A DNA stretch of 64,000 bases from Muribaculaceae bacterium (GCA_029068655.1 JAIECF010000110.1:1-64000), one strand, 5' to 3'; numbered from the stretch's first letter, positions 33,702 through 44,900 are shown. Made by a program: numbers and translations. Notes: a model not told the origin generated them from the sequence alone.

Positions 33702-35804
33702 TTATATTGACGAAATCCTTTCGTTTTCTTTGATTTTTGAGTACAATTCTCCGAGATTACTGTTTATATCTGTATCGTAATCCCTTACTTTTGGATTGGG
33801 ATCATATCTGGTCAAATCATAATTACTGCAGATATCCACATGTGCCTGTCTGGCTTTATATTTATCCTTTAATTCCTTGAATTCAATTTTGATATCTTCA
33901 AAATTGGTTGATTTTTTTCTGATGATGTCAAATTCCTTTTGTTCATCTTCATTTAAAGGTCTGAATCCTAACAGTATCCTTTCGGTATTCCATCGATTGT
34001 GTTCTACCATCTGCAATTGATTTCTTGTCTCTCCATCTTCAAATTTTTTGTTGAATGAAGTCTCCGGATCTTTAGAAAATTCAGATTCCTTGAATCCCAA
34101 AGACCTAAGCTTAACAAACAACATATTAGCAGAATAGTTGCTTGACCATTTATTCAATATGTCATTGTTATCCCAATGGGGAATCCACCCGTTTGACGTA
34201 TTGTAGAGGTAATCTATAATTGTTCCATACGTATCATTAAGGAGATTCTCAGAATAGCATTCATTCAGCATGCCGAAAGCTCGGAATCTGTTTCCTCTGC
34301 CAGGCAGTTCCCGCATGAGTTGAACAGCGATATCGCTTTCCTTCTGCCTCACCAACACCATGTTGAGGGAGGGCCCATCGATCACCTCCGAAGGCAATCC
34401 CATGCTTATGGCAAGATTCCTTTCCGAGTCTTCTCCGCATAATGCAATGGTCACGATGCGATTGGACTCCGAGCAGCTTTCCTTCAGATATTTCCTGATC
34501 TCAGGCTCAGCTACATCTCCCTTGATGAATTCCCACTCTATGTCCATGAAGTTTTTCGGACCAAGATATCTGTAAGGAGATGTGGAATCTGCATCCGCCA
34601 GAGGATCTTGCCATTCCCCGTCAGCTTTCCATCGTGCTAAGTCAAACAGCACGGAATGACGGTTTCTGAACCTTTCACCCAATTTGCCGGCGTCAGGATC
34701 TATGAACGATATTCTGGAATATGTCTGATAGTTCCCTTCCTTGAAGTTGGGAAAGTGGAGCACCTGCGCGGCATTAGTAGCCAAGGCTTTGGCCAGTCCT
34801 GTCATCCCGATCAGTATAAGATGCACGCTTCTGTCGCTCTCCTTTCCGATTCCGGAGCCATCTAATGGAAGGTATCCGTTACCGTCGAAGCTTGTCAATG
34901 AAAGTACTTTCTGCCCCCATATTTCATTGAAGTTAAAAGGATGGAAATCCAGGTTGTCGATAGCGCGCTCTTTGGGTTTTCCGCAGAAGTCAACCTGCTG
35001 CAAAAGGGAGAACATTGTGTCGGAATTGATCTGGACATAGCAAGGCACTTTTTCATGGGCCTCGGTGGTGGCGGAGGCAGAAAGACTCCTTCCCACGGTA
35101 CTGTGGCACGCTGTTTCCTTCAGAATAATGGCCGATATCTTCTTTACGCATTCAAGACATACATCATCGTGATCCTCTCGGCCTTCTTCACCCACAATAT
35201 AGATCTCCTTGGGATTACAGCCCAAAGAAAGACGCTCAAGATCATCATTGGCATTGATTGCACCACTCATTATTATGAGATTTCTTTCTATACTATCGTC
35301 AATGTTGGCATGAAGCCAATCCCGTATCTCTGTACTGTCTCTTTCACACATCAGCAGGATGTGGCTCTTAGGGTATTTTTTCTGAATTTTGTCAAACAAT
35401 GAGGGAACACTGCGGTTGAACCCCAATATTATGACATGGTGAGATACCTTATAAGTTGTTTCACCATGTTGATAGTTCTCTACCCTCAGCGACAGAATGT
35501 TGCTGATAACGGATATAAGCATACCGCTGAAAATAACCAAGCCCACCAAGGCTATTATCAGCGCGAAAGGAGCGAATAGATATTCTGGCGGCTTACCGGG
35601 GTCCATCAGAAAGAACAGCACATCATACCACCGGCCATTACTTTCCGCGCCATTGGAGTCATAGAAGTCTCCGCTATAGCTCAGAACGATAAGGACCAGA
35701 TAGACGGCCAGCATTATCAGGAACAGCCACATTATCTGCAGCCCGAATCCCTTGGAGAATGATCTGTCGAAAAACAGTAAGAAACTCTTTCTTTTATGTC
35801 TCAA
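33702..35804 (-). CDS. CASTOR/POLLUX-like channel protein with RyR-like C-terminus
   Basis: A 700-residue membrane protein. Two membrane helices lie at about 22-44 and 79-104, with a possible pore segment between them (GRWYDVLFFLMD). Two RCK/TrkA-N-like Rossmann units follow: SHHVIILGFNRSVPSLFDKI at 121-140 and HLILIGMTGLAKALA at 328-342. The C-terminal region (MVEHNRWNTERILLGFRPL at 599-617, then VRDYDTDINSNLGELYSKI near 673-691) has the RyR pattern. The layout resembles CASTOR/POLLUX-type cation channels, which lack a RyR part. It may be a ligand-gated ion channel or a sensor; no selectivity filter can be assigned. It lies 28 bases after the lipoprotein gene. Confidence 0.78.
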   Translation of the reverse strand: MRHKRKSFLLFFDRSFSKGFGLQIMWLFLIMLAVYLVLIVLSYSGDFYDSNGAESNGRWYDVLFFLMDPGKPPEYLFAPFALIIALVGLVIFSGMLISVISNILSLRVENYQHGETTYKVSHHVIILGFNRSVPSLFDKIQKKYPKSHILLMCERDSTEIRDWLHANIDDSIERNLIIMSGAINANDDLERLSLGCNPKEIYIVGEEGREDHDDVCLECVKKISAIILKETACHSTVGRSLSASATTEAHEKVPCYVQINSDTMFSLLQQVDFCGKPKERAIDNLDFHPFNFNEIWGQKVLSLTSFDGNGYLPLDGSGIGKESDRSVHLILIGMTGLAKALATNAAQVLHFPNFKEGNYQTYSRISFIDPDAGKLGERFRNRHSVLFDLARWKADGEWQDPLADADSTSPYRYLGPKNFMDIEWEFIKGDVAEPEIRKYLKESCSESNRIVTIALCGEDSERNLAISMGLPSEVIDGPSLNMVLVRQKESDIAVQLMRELPGRGNRFRAFGMLNECYSENLLNDTYGTIIDYLYNTSNGWIPHWDNNDILNKWSSNYSANMLFVKLRSLGFKESEFSKDPETSFNKKFEDGETRNQLQMVEHNRWNTERILLGFRPLNEDEQKEFDIIRKKSTNFEDIKIEFKELKDKYKARQAHVDICSNYDLTRYDPNPKVRDYDTDINSNLGELYSKIKENERISSI

Positions 35805-35832
35805 AACCTGAGTGTATAAGGTTAGCGGTTAT

Positions 35833-36309
35833 TCAATCGTCTTTATTACCATCCAAATCCAGTTCCTCATTAATCCTTTCAAGTTCCTGATTCAGGTGAT
35901 TCCCATATTTCTCCAACTCATCCAGACCATAGTCTTCCATGCTTTCTGTCCCTTCCTTATATCCCTTCATGAAGGCTCCTGCTCCTTCAAGAAATGGAAT
36001 AAGCTCGTTGCCGAGTTTTTTCGCTCCTTCGGTCATGATGATCACGGTGAGTTTCCCTTCTACACGGCCAAGGGCTCTGAGCTGTTCAGAAGAGAATTCG
36101 CAGTCCTCCATGTCATAGTGGATGTCTTCAAGTTCCTCGAGGGCATCGGCCCATTCGTTGACACCCCACTTCTCGCCGTTTTTTTGGATTTTCTCCGAAA
36201 GACGATCGAGGCGGTCCATAACTCTCTCTTCGTGAGGTCTGCAGCCTGTAAAAAGAACTGCCATGCATGCCATCAGCACGCTGCCTGCAATGAGTCTTAT
36301 CATCTTCAT
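35833..36309 (-). CDS. small lipoprotein in the tubulin-like operon
   Basis: A 158-residue lipoprotein (lipobox LFTGC, Cys at about residue 23). The mature part is helical and highly acidic (EELEDIHYDMEDCEFSSEQL, MEDYGLDELEKYGNHLNQEL). No family recognised. Its ATG overlaps the stop codon of the transglutaminase-like gene by four bases, so the two are coupled. It is probably a periplasmic partner of that protein or of the channel. Confidence 0.75.
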   Translation of the reverse strand: MKMIRLIAGSVLMACMAVLFTGCRPHEERVMDRLDRLSEKIQKNGEKWGVNEWADALEELEDIHYDMEDCEFSSEQLRALGRVEGKLTVIIMTEGAKKLGNELIPFLEGAGAFMKGYKEGTESMEDYGLDELEKYGNHLNQELERINEELDLDGNKDD

Positions 36310-38930
36310 GCAATTTCCAATACTTGTTCAAAATCCTGAATGGTGTCGCCCTCTTTGATTTCGCCGAGACGGAAACCATCGCCAGTTGTCTCGCAATAGA
36401 GATATTCTATCCCATTGTGTTCCTTCACGACGTTGTCGGCTGTGATGCCGAGAATGTCTTTTATGACAGGCTTATACTCCACTCCTACGGCTGCGTGTCC
36501 GTATTTCTCCGACATCATGAAGAGGGTCTTGTAGCCAAGTTCGCGGAAGAGCGCGATGGTCAGTGAAGACTTGCAGTCGCAGTCTCCCTCCTTGTCGTAG
36601 AGCACCTCGTCGGGAAATCTCATATATTCCTTGGAGACATCGTTGTAGTTGATTCCTGAAGAGAACTCATCTACCTTATAGTTGATGTTGGGCATCTGGC
36701 AGAAATCGAGGGCGAACTGCAGCATCTCGGCCTCATCCAGGCCTGCTTCCGCGACACTTCTTTTGATGTATGCGGCGATTTCCCTTACCTTTCTCTTGCG
36801 CTCGGGTTCGCGGTCTATGTAGTCGAAAATGAAGGAGACATTATCAAGATAGTGGTGACCATCCATACCATAGCTGACAAACGGATTCTTCTCGCGAAGG
36901 TCTTTCATTTCGTCTGCATCGAATTCGAGAGTGTAGGAACCGTGAAGTTTATTGCCTCTGCGCTCGTCGAGGTCCCAGTTGTAGATGCTCGTCTTACGCT
37001 CAGCGTTGCTGTTGTCCCCCTCCATAGAGATAAGTGGAATCTCCACTTTCGTCTCGAAATCACTTGGCCTCATGCCGTCGAGTGATCCACCGATGCGGAA
37101 GCCGTCGGAAGATGTTTCGCAGAAGATATATGTCTTCCCGTTGTATTCAAACGTCGCGTCTTCCATCTTCTGGCCGAAGATAGTGCCATCTTTGATCCAG
37201 TTCCGCTTCGCCTCGATACCGATTGCGCCGTATTTCTGCATTCTCGAGTAGAGGAACACCACGTTGTAGCCGGAATAATGAGCAAGCACTGCAGCCAAGA
37301 ACGCCTTGCTATTGCTGTCTCCCTCCTTGTCATAGAGCACTTCATCCGGGAAGCGGATGTAGTCCTCGAATTTAAGAATAGCATCGCTCTCGCGGTTGAG
37401 CACATAGCGGATATTGGGTTCCTGCACGAAATCAAGCATGAACTGCAGGGAGTCATTTTCGGTATCGATTGAGTTCTTGGCGGCGATTTCCTTGATACGC
37501 TTTGCCACAAAACGGCTTCTTGCCGAGACGCCTGCGTGAGAGTCTACATAGCCGAACATCTCCTTGATCATGGTTGGCAGTGGCTTATCGTTGCGCTGGT
37601 TGAAGAACGGATTTGCAAACCTCAGATCGCGTATATACTGGGAATCGAAATATAATTCCATTCTGCCCTTTTTATCCGGGTCTGTCTCAAGCGCCCATTC
37701 ATACTGCCTCTCTATGTCGCCTGTAGGATTCTCTGCTATTTCATCGATTTCTTCCTCCTCGTCGGGAGCGTATGGATTGATGATCTTCCAAGGGCGGCTG
37801 TTTGGCTTGAGAGCCATGTTTATCCCGACTGCGGAACTTATCGCCATGGCAAGCGGTAAGAAGTCAAACCTGTAATATCGGAAGAAGAGCATGGTCACAG
37901 TGCAGCAGCCGAGTATCAGCATGTCGTAGCCCCGCTGGCTCAGCATTTTGTTGAATAGGTCGATACGCGGCTGTATGGTATCGGAGCGTTCGATGCACTC
38001 GATCTTTATAGCCCTTACGATGACCCACACAGCGTAATATGCCAGATAGAGAGGAGCATCCATCCAGAACTTATAGCCGATGAACCGAAGTCCCAATATC
38101 TTGACCTGTATGATATACCATATGACATAGATGACTGCATATATGAAAGCCGCAGGAAGCGCAGTGTCTTTCCATCCGTAAGCCGGGCTGTTGTAATGCT
38201 CTCGGTAATCGTTTTTATTGTATAGGTCATAGAATACGCCGAAAGCGGCTGCGCGAGCCTCGGGAGGCATTGCATCCTTAGCTGAAGAATGTATGCCGAT
38301 GTAGCTGGCCACTGCCACCGGTATACGCATAGGTTTCAACTTATTCCTGTCCTTTTTCTCCTTCTTGACTTTCTTCTTTAAATTCTTCTCCTCCTCCTCA
38401 ACTGTGGACTCAGCATTCACGAAAGCTGGTCCGGCCTCGGACTTATCCTTCGGCAGCCCCATGTAGGCGTTCAGGCTACACTTCAGCCAAAACGTCTTCC
38501 ATGTGCGTTCGCCTACGGCAGTCGGGGCCTCCGGATCGGAAGGACGGGCCGTATAGCCTATCTTCTCCGGTTTGCTCCCATCGGTCTTCTTATAGATATA
38601 TCCATCCTGGGAGATATAGCCGTAGGTACGGTATTTCGGTTTCACGGTGTCGTCTTCGGGATCAGTGACGAGTACCTCCACGTATGCGTTGTCGTCTCTG
38701 CCTTCTCCCATCTTGATGCGTCCTATGGCCACACCTTTGGCCTTGTCCAGCAGATGCACTTCGGGCACTTCGTAGGCGTCAGACGGCGTAAGGCAGCCGA
38801 TGCTCTGCATCTTCTTTGTGCGCTTTTCTGCTACAGCAATCCAGACCTTGATCTTAAACAGCTGCACGACCAATACAAGCAGCGCCAATGCACCGCTACC
38901 AATAAGCGCGTATGTTAGCATATTTGACAT
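36306..38930 (-). CDS. membrane protein with two transglutaminase-like domains
   Basis: An 874-residue protein. A membrane helix at about 5-29, a region with EEEEKNLKKKVKKEKKDR (179-194), and three or four membrane helices between 255 and 370 are followed by two related C-terminal domains (about 430-630 and 665-874). The second has the transglutaminase-like triad pattern: Cys784 in DKEGDCDCKSSL, His812 in KYGHAAVGV and an acidic residue in YCETTGDGF. The first repeats the frame (DKEGDSNSKAFL, KYGAIGI, FCETSSDGF) but has lost Cys and His, so only the second can be catalytic, as a cysteine protease-like or crosslinking enzyme. It is 6 bases after the 1011-residue gene. Confidence 0.78.
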   Translation of the reverse strand: MSNMLTYALIGSGALALLVLVVQLFKIKVWIAVAEKRTKKMQSIGCLTPSDAYEVPEVHLLDKAKGVAIGRIKMGEGRDDNAYVEVLVTDPEDDTVKPKYRTYGYISQDGYIYKKTDGSKPEKIGYTARPSDPEAPTAVGERTWKTFWLKCSLNAYMGLPKDKSEAGPAFVNAESTVEEEEKNLKKKVKKEKKDRNKLKPMRIPVAVASYIGIHSSAKDAMPPEARAAAFGVFYDLYNKNDYREHYNSPAYGWKDTALPAAFIYAVIYVIWYIIQVKILGLRFIGYKFWMDAPLYLAYYAVWVIVRAIKIECIERSDTIQPRIDLFNKMLSQRGYDMLILGCCTVTMLFFRYYRFDFLPLAMAISSAVGINMALKPNSRPWKIINPYAPDEEEEIDEIAENPTGDIERQYEWALETDPDKKGRMELYFDSQYIRDLRFANPFFNQRNDKPLPTMIKEMFGYVDSHAGVSARSRFVAKRIKEIAAKNSIDTENDSLQFMLDFVQEPNIRYVLNRESDAILKFEDYIRFPDEVLYDKEGDSNSKAFLAAVLAHYSGYNVVFLYSRMQKYGAIGIEAKRNWIKDGTIFGQKMEDATFEYNGKTYIFCETSSDGFRIGGSLDGMRPSDFETKVEIPLISMEGDNSNAERKTSIYNWDLDERRGNKLHGSYTLEFDADEMKDLREKNPFVSYGMDGHHYLDNVSFIFDYIDREPERKRKVREIAAYIKRSVAEAGLDEAEMLQFALDFCQMPNINYKVDEFSSGINYNDVSKEYMRFPDEVLYDKEGDCDCKSSLTIALFRELGYKTLFMMSEKYGHAAVGVEYKPVIKDILGITADNVVKEHNGIEYLYCETTGDGFRLGEIKEGDTIQDFEQVLEIA

Positions 38931-38936
38931 ATATAA

Positions 38937-41900
38937 TCAATCGTCGGGATTTAGTACTTCTTTGTAGATTTCCTTGTCTCCGTATGACTCAGCGAAAAAG
39001 TCGGAATCGAGCAGTCTGAACCATTCCGTAGAGGAGTCATCATCGGCCAGTGCCCATAGCAGCAGGGTAGAGGGATAGGGGAAATAAACTTTTCCCTGAT
39101 CGCCGGTGGGTTCTGCTTCGGATGATTCCTCATTCTCGACAGTCTCGGCTTCAGCCTCTTCCTGACTGGCAACCCCGCCGAATTTCTTTTTCAACCAATC
39201 CTTGCCCTCGGCATAGACCCTCTGACGACGTACATTCTCATCGAAATCCTCCATTGGTAGGATGCGGTTGAGGGAATATTCCTCGAAGCTTCTCCATCGC
39301 GTAAGGAAAATATATTTCCTATAAAGATGATTGTGCTTCGCCACCTGCTCGTATTTGAAGGGAGTGGAGATATAATCGAATGCGTAAGGCACTGCGCGCG
39401 GGTCGTTGACCTTTATATCGGCCATCTCCAGATCTGCCGACGAGGTGACCTCCCCATTGTTGGCTGCATACTCCACCATAGGCTCAAGCACATCCTTGGG
39501 GACCACATGCCCTGTGACGTTCGCTACCAGGAATTCCCCAACGGTGTCGTTGATACGCGGCACCAGACTATCTTTGATGGTCTTGCTCAGATGCGTCTGG
39601 AAATAGGCGAGATGTTCCTTCCAACGAAGTTTCTGCTCGTTTTCCTGCTGTTCTTTGGTGACCAGCTCTTCCTCTCCGGTCTCGCTTACCCTGCGGATAA
39701 GGCTTTCACAGAGATCGACATCTTTATAGAGTTCCATCATCAGGTTGCGATGCTGATGGAGGAATAGATAATATTCCCTATCGCTGACCTCACTGGTCTT
39801 ATAAGGGATGTAGTTGATCCTTATCTCAGTATCGACTGCCTGAGGATACGGTAGGAGGTTATTCCGGCCGAAGCCCCCTCCGAGCAGGGGCTGATTGAAC
39901 ATAGTGAAAGGAATCAACGGGCGGATGAGGATGAGGTCTTCGTAGCCTTTTTCCACTTCATTGCGGATGGCTTCCGTACGCTTTATGTATGCGTCGCCAA
40001 GAGCGATCATCTTGTCGTAGAATCTCTTGATTTCCGATTCGATGCGGTTGGCAACGCGGGCGTATGCGTCGTGAAGGAAGAGTGCCTTGAGGTCGTTTAC
40101 GGCCTTACGTTTCCTGCGTTCAAATCTGAACCAGGAAATAGCCTGCAGGATTACGGGCACAAAGAAAATACCGATCGACCACCATTCCGAATAGCGACGC
40201 ACCTTTCCAAGGTTGATGTAATGTGGCGATATCATGACAAGTATCGGCACCACGGCAAGAGAGAGCATGATGCCTAAGAGTATAGCGCGGTTGAAGCGGC
40301 TCATTATAGTCGCTTCTTGGCTAAGAAGGTCGTTGAGGTCGGTCACTACCTCCTTTTTCATCTCCGTCTGACGCGTACCGCCGTTCTTATCGCGGATGTC
40401 CTGCTCGTATGCATCGTGGTAGTCCATAAAGGCATCCTGCATGTCGCGGGGCACATCCTTCTCCACCTCATCCCAGAAAGCTCCGCGGATAGCCCCTGCG
40501 ATTTCCTTTTTCTTCTTCGAGAAGCTGTCTTGCATCTGCTTGAAGAGATCTATGACCGTAGGAAGTCCTCCGTCGTTGGCCTCAAGTTCGGAGAATATCT
40601 CTTTAAGTCGATTGAAGATGTTGAGCTTAGCAGTGTTGAATTTCTTCTTGGTTTCCGATGCGAGGATCTCGAGGGCTCCACGTGTGCTGTCATCGATGGT
40701 CGACATTATCTGATGCATCATGTTGCGCGTGAAGTCCCGCAGATATTTGTTGTAGTAGTTCCTTTTAAGGTATTTATGGAAGAAGTCCTTTACCGGATGG
40801 GGACGCGGCTCTTCCAGCTTCACTTCCTCTCTGTCCAGGTGATTGATGGTATTCCAGTCAAAGAATGACGCCGGACTATACTCATCGTCTTTAAATATCG
40901 CCAGGCTGAGGTTTGCCTTCTCATCCGTACCCTTTTTCTTAAGGCTGCGCATAAAGTCGATACCGAACTGATGGCGAGCCTTCAGGTCTTCGTTCTCTAC
41001 ATCATACACTACCGAGGTCGCTCCCATCGAGAAGTAGAAGTCTTCGGCCGAGGGTGTACCGCTGAGCAGCGGATGAGTGGAGTTGGTGGCGTAATATAGA
41101 TGTATGATGCATTGGAATAGATATTCCTGAAGATGATTGTCTGAAAGGGCTGAGTAATGGCAATCGGTACGAGTCTGCACATCCTGATAGATCATGACAT
41201 GGTCGTAGCCCCTCATGTCTGAGACTTTATGCTGCACGTCTATTTCCTGCAGAGTGCGCTTCATGCTCACCCGCTTATCTATCTGCAACGCATTAAGGTT
41301 GCTCGGGATATAAATCGCCCCGATGATTTCCATACCCTGATGGATGTGGTGGGCTAGAATGCGCCCTCTCTCCTTCTGCAGCAGACCTGCCACTGAAGGA
41401 AAGATAAGGCGTGTGAAGTCCTCATTGAGGTCTCCCAGCACCACTACGTTGAATTTTACATCCGGAGGAGCATTGCTTTCGCGCAACCCCCTGATGAACT
41501 TCTGACCTTCAGCCACGAGGTCAGACTGAAACTCATATAGTTTTCTGGCAGTTGTCCAGGCGGCTTCCTTTCGTGGGGTTGTCTGAGAGATATCTACCTT
41601 ATAATCCTTGTCGGCCATGGGAGAATAGCGCCACCAGTCACCCTCAATCACCGATTCTTTTTTGGCTTTTCTCTCTTCGTCGTTTTCAATGAGTTCTTCC
41701 ACTGAAATTTCGGATACCGCCCTGGAGTCGGCGCCGGAGTCGCCTTCTGTTTCGTTGTCGGTCGCGGATGCGGGTGCGTGCACTGGGTGTTGTACATCAT
41801 GATCTTCCCCTGCCACATTGGCTGTGGTTTGTGTCTCAGCATCGCTACGGGTCTCTTCCCCGGGGTCGGAAGTCCGCTTTATATAGACATTGTCAATCTG

Positions 41901-41972
41901 ACCGAGGAGAGCCTCGAAGTGCTCTCTCCGGTCAGATTGTTTCCTTAAGTCTATGATCCAAAGTGGAAGCAT
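38937..41972 (-). CDS. large membrane protein of unknown family
   Basis: A 1011-residue protein that I do not recognise. Residues 35-115 are low-complexity and acidic. Residues 170-330 read as an alpha/beta domain (FNVVVLGDLNEDFTRLIFPS, GAIYIPSNLNALQI, DHVMIYQDVQTRT). Helical sections with coiled-coil potential follow (430-550), then two membrane helices at about 562-582 and 598-616, another long helical section, and an acidic tail. Its size, two-helix anchor and place directly after the tubulin-like gene suggest a membrane adaptor for that GTPase, but this is inference from context only. The spacing to the neighbours is 19 and 6 bases. Confidence 0.7.
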   Translation of the reverse strand: MLPLWIIDLRKQSDRREHFEALLGQIDNVYIKRTSDPGEETRSDAETQTTANVAGEDHDVQHPVHAPASATDNETEGDSGADSRAVSEISVEELIENDEERKAKKESVIEGDWWRYSPMADKDYKVDISQTTPRKEAAWTTARKLYEFQSDLVAEGQKFIRGLRESNAPPDVKFNVVVLGDLNEDFTRLIFPSVAGLLQKERGRILAHHIHQGMEIIGAIYIPSNLNALQIDKRVSMKRTLQEIDVQHKVSDMRGYDHVMIYQDVQTRTDCHYSALSDNHLQEYLFQCIIHLYYATNSTHPLLSGTPSAEDFYFSMGATSVVYDVENEDLKARHQFGIDFMRSLKKKGTDEKANLSLAIFKDDEYSPASFFDWNTINHLDREEVKLEEPRPHPVKDFFHKYLKRNYYNKYLRDFTRNMMHQIMSTIDDSTRGALEILASETKKKFNTAKLNIFNRLKEIFSELEANDGGLPTVIDLFKQMQDSFSKKKKEIAGAIRGAFWDEVEKDVPRDMQDAFMDYHDAYEQDIRDKNGGTRQTEMKKEVVTDLNDLLSQEATIMSRFNRAILLGIMLSLAVVPILVMISPHYINLGKVRRYSEWWSIGIFFVPVILQAISWFRFERRKRKAVNDLKALFLHDAYARVANRIESEIKRFYDKMIALGDAYIKRTEAIRNEVEKGYEDLILIRPLIPFTMFNQPLLGGGFGRNNLLPYPQAVDTEIRINYIPYKTSEVSDREYYLFLHQHRNLMMELYKDVDLCESLIRRVSETGEEELVTKEQQENEQKLRWKEHLAYFQTHLSKTIKDSLVPRINDTVGEFLVANVTGHVVPKDVLEPMVEYAANNGEVTSSADLEMADIKVNDPRAVPYAFDYISTPFKYEQVAKHNHLYRKYIFLTRWRSFEEYSLNRILPMEDFDENVRRQRVYAEGKDWLKKKFGGVASQEEAEAETVENEESSEAEPTGDQGKVYFPYPSTLLLWALADDDSSTEWFRLLDSDFFAESYGDKEIYKEVLNPDD

Positions 41973-41991
41973 GCGCTATTGTCTTAGAGTC

Positions 41992-44900
41992 TTATTTCTT
42001 GAAATCGTTGACTGAAGCGTAGTCGTTTCTCAACAGATTGAAGAAGATGCTGTAGATGCGGCGTTCTTCGAGAGTCGGGGCATCGCTCTTCTTCTTGTTG
42101 AGGGTGTCGAGCAGATTCTTACGCTTTGCGGCATAGTTCTGCTTCAGGATCTCCTCTCCTCTTATCGGGGTCTCACCGGGCACGCGGCTACGGATGATAG
42201 CCTGGATCAGTCTGTCGGTAGTCTCGCCGAAACGGTCGTTGTGATAGAGGTCGATGTATGTCTCGAATCTCTCCACGAAGGTGTTCCCCTCGATTGTATG
42301 GAAGAGGGCGCGTCCGTCGGCCTCGGTGCAGATGGCAAGCTTGCCGTCGGTCTTTGCGCCGTCAGTGATCAGAGCCTTGGGAAGGGCGATCTTCTCTGAC
42401 ACCTCAGAATCCTGAATATACATCGTATCGATATAGAGTTCCTTATCGTACTCATCCTGATAGAACAAGGGTGAGAGTTCCTCGCGAAGCTCGTTGAGCA
42501 TCAGCATCTTCACGTATGAGTGGTGCTGGGGAAGCACTTCGAGCGGGAGATGGTCGATGGTGAGCTTGTCGAGGTGCTGCGCGAAGTCGCCATGGAAATG
42601 ATATTTCTGGCGGAAGGTGGCATGGTCGTAGACATTCTTGATCGCATCGTAGATGCGGTAGTCTCTGAGTGCCAAGCCAAACTTTGACTTGAGTACCATA
42701 GCGGAGTTTTCATCCTCTCCTTTCTCGAAGCGGTGTTTGTTGTTGCCTTTCTGATAGCCGAGCATCTCCTCAGCGAGGTCTTCGCTGGCAGTCACGAAGA
42801 TGATGTGCTCCTCTTTCTTTGTCACTGCTATGCGGTTGTTGTTGTAGCTGAAGAAGAGCGCGGGATTGAGGGAACGCCTTACGTCATCCTTTTCATCGTT
42901 GGTAAGCTCGGAGAAGAATGAGTATATCTTCTTATTGTACCAGCCTTCCTGAATCGATTTGTCTTGCTGGAGTATTTTTTCAAAAGAGATTTCGGCAAGC
43001 TGAAGGAAGTCGTTGATTACCTTTTCAGCCTTAACGTTGCCTTGGTCTGCAATGTTTTGGTTTGCGAAGAATCTGATCTCGACGGTCTTCTTGTCGTCAT
43101 CCGCGTTGGCTACAGTCAGCTTATACTGATTGATGAGATCGACCTGCCTCTTAGAAAGATTCTCCTCATTATATGAATAAAGGGAATTGTTGACCAGTTT
43201 TTTCAGGTCATCGCGTTCCGGAGTTTCGTCTTCACTGGAAGATATGACTTTTGTATACTGCTTGCTGAAGAAATTGCCGGCCTTCCAGCCATTGCCATCG
43301 CAGATATTCTTCAGCATCGGAAGGTAGACAGTAGTGACGTCAAGGGCGGCTTCACCAAATTTAGTGGCGAGCTTATTGTATTCCTTGACAGCATCCGCAT
43401 TCATCTCCTGGGCTTTGCTCATGATGCCCTGGATATAGCGGGCGAGTTTTGACAGCTCGTCATTATGCTCGTCCATTACGAAATCCCTCTTGATTTCGTC
43501 TGCCCACTTTTTCACTTCTGCAGTTATCACCTCATCGGCATACTGAGACACTAAATTTTTATATTCCCTTATGTCATCGGCATTGTTTTTAAGGCCGATT
43601 TTTTCTTTAAAGTCGATAGTCTCTGCATCTGTGCTTGCTTCACGAACCTTTTGATCCGATACACCTTCGTCTTGTGCCGCGGAGTTCCCTTTTGGCTGGA
43701 GCTCCTTGTTGAGTTTTTCTCTTACGGCTTTGATGGCCGCATGGGCATATGCAAGTCCATGGTTGCGGATCAGTTCTTCTGCATCCTGCCAGATCTGGTT
43801 GACAATGACCTTCTTTGTCTCATTCTTCTTTTCATCCTTACTGGCATTAGCCATCGCGGTTTTAAGGCTGTCCAGGTCATTGTTGATGTTGTCGAATTTA
43901 TATCGGTCATCCATGACTTTGGATTCGACATCTATTCCATCGATGAGTTCTGTGATCGCAGCAGATTGGTCGGCGACCAGTTTGTGGGCAATTGTATGCG
44001 GCTCCTTTTCATTCAGTTCCTTGAATAATTTTGCGGCGATCTTATCCACATCCTCCTTGCTGACTGTGGCTTGCTTTTTGTCGCTGCAAAGGAGCCAAGA
44101 GCGAAGGATATCTCTTTTGAAGCGCGCACGCATATACTTGTTGTATTGCTCGATAGGCTTCTGCAGAGAAACGTATCCCATCGGCACGAGGAACTCCTCA
44201 TGGTTCTTCTCCATGATATCGTTCATGTAGTTGTCGATATCGCTTCGGAATGTGGCGCCTGCCTGGCCGTTGTGCAGATGATAAAGCATCTCGGCGGTAT
44301 TCTGGATCATCGTGCCGGGAGAGCCGAGGCTTGTACCCTTGTCGGTCTGGATGTCTACGGGGATGACATAATAGAAGGGGCAATAGCGTTTCTTGGAGTC
44401 GACGAGGTTATAGTCGTTGTTGAAGGCCAGTCGATGCATCACTGTGTTCTGCTTCTCGTCGTAGCTCATCTTCTTGAAGGCCTCGAGCTCGGAGAACACA
44501 CCATAGGCGTTGAGCGAATACTTCTCCTCAGTGGAGTTGGCGTCGATAAACACCTTGGGCATATAAAGAGTATACACGAGCTGAGGATCGCCGTTTCCTA
44601 CGATCTGATGGTGAAGCTGATTGATATGATAGAGCACATCGTTGAAGATGCCTGAACCGGTGCCTCCGAGCGAGCTGCTGACGAGCCAGTAGTAGATCAC
44701 GCAGTCCTCTCCACCGATAGTCTTGACATCATTGAGTGAAGAGATGGCAGACTGCAGTTTGGATTGGAAATCGGCCAGAGAGTGGGCGAAGGCGATACGC
44801 GACTTGATACGGAATGCGCCTGCACCGAACGAGAGCGGCTGATCAGGAATCTTAGTTGCCAGCTCAGGAGAGCAAGCCTCAAGAATACGCTTATTGATTA

